Below, one piece after another: positions 27,167 through 27,452 of a stretch of 27,452 bases of DNA. Position 1 is the stretch's first letter. Each line of letters begins with the position of its first letter. Location of the stretch: the NCBI GenBank assembly GCA_019155205.2, contig JAHNZQ020000172.1:1107623-1135074 (forward strand), in the 5' to 3' direction. Under the pieces are notes generated by a model. The model searched no databases, was not told the origin of the DNA, and saw only the letters and a program-made list of their open reading frames with translations. The translations under genes were made by a program, and so were the position numbers. This DNA comes from Gracilaria vermiculophylla. Lineage: Eukaryota; Rhodophyta; Florideophyceae; Gracilariales; Gracilariaceae.

Positions 27167-27452
27167 GGGTGGTGTGTACGGTTCGCATGGAGAACAGCCA
27201 TGTGGACGACCTAGAGGTAATCTTAATTGCTAGATCAATTTTATAATTTACTGTAGAGTGCCGGGGGCGCACCTCAGGTGCACCTCCCCCTGGCCACGTG
27301 GCCCGTCCGGCCGCGTCGGCCCGGAGGCCTCGCCGAGTGGATATACTCACTGTGCGAACCATCCCCGTCACCAGAGTAAAGGTAAGCACCTCTTGGACAA
27401 CTCTAACCCCGTTTTGGTTTCTACAGTCGACCATTACGGCTCGTCCATTACC
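27167..27452. other. Gypsy-3 leader or flank with strong palindromes
   Basis: This should be the Gypsy-3 5' leader, but no copy of its LTR is present. It contains GCACCT-C-AGGTGC (27269-27281) inside a longer imperfect inverted repeat, and a perfect 12-bp palindrome GGCCACGTGGCC (27292-27303) with a G-box/E-box core. An intron-like GTAAGC...TTTCTACAG interval (27382-27426) on + is seen but unsupported. Confidence 0.4.

Noticed and set aside
27382..27426. Intron-like GT...AG interval on +
   Set aside because: The splice-like ends fit, but no coding frame flanks it and the sequence ends soon after. A 45-bp match of this kind is expected by chance.
27170..27452. 5' LTR of Gypsy-3 at the right edge
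   Set aside because: It shows no similarity to the 3' LTR at 21554-21893 and lacks the expected LTR end, so the 5' LTR is outside the window or lost.

Overview
The window looks like a transposon graveyard from a eukaryotic nuclear genome. It is mostly fossil Ty3/Gypsy chromovirus LTR retrotransposons, nested in and broken by younger insertions. I found no intact host gene, rRNA, tRNA gene or CRISPR array. The gag and pol fragments read like elements from microbial eukaryotes; the two chromodomain Gypsy groups at 1-10 kb and 21-27 kb resemble oomycete-type relatives. That placement is by memory of family style and is uncertain; an alga or another protist is possible. A run of exactly 100 N (16267-16366) marks a scaffold gap of unknown size.

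Layout. (1) 1-1188: no recognised gene, one old solo miniature LTR (321-399). (2) 1189-10153: Gypsy-1, + strand, with two diverged ~550 bp LTRs, a PBS, a PPT and a near-matching 5-bp target duplication. Its gag and integrase-chromodomain survive in pieces, protease/RT/RNase H are missing, and an unrelated antisense RT-like remnant and a Pro/Ser-rich antisense ORF lie in its 3' third. (3) 10154-11640: AT-rich, unassigned. (4) 11640-12600: decayed tandem array of ~54 bp period. (5) ~12600-19870: Gypsy-2, - strand, very decayed (gag, PR, RT, RNase H, IN, chromodomain). A much younger relative (16099-17731) is inserted exactly at its protease active site. The young copy has 211-bp LTRs, an intact 335-codon gag and a likely -1 frameshift signal at the gag stop. 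(6) 19871-21553: unassigned, with a 56-bp tandem duplication. (7) 21554 to ~27170 and probably beyond: Gypsy-3, - strand, with 3' LTR, PPT and decayed chromodomain, IN, RNase H, RT, PR and gag; the 5' LTR is probably past the window end.

The most interesting system is a family of ~309-bp miniature LTR elements (TRIM/SMART-like). They have 79-80 bp LTRs (TGTTG...CAACA), a 151-bp non-coding interior, a polypurine tract, and a primer site complementary to the anticodon arm of initiator tRNA-Met, i.e. the half-tRNA priming known from Drosophila copia. Three copies (2942-3250, 5451-6196 composite, 24590-24899) have perfect 5-bp target duplications. Each interrupts a Gypsy gene (gag, integrase, RT) in antisense orientation, and in each case the host reading frame resumes exactly once the insertion is discounted. 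The interior also carries a tRNA-like B box/T-arm, and an A-box-like word lies in the LTR, so Pol III transcription is conceivable.
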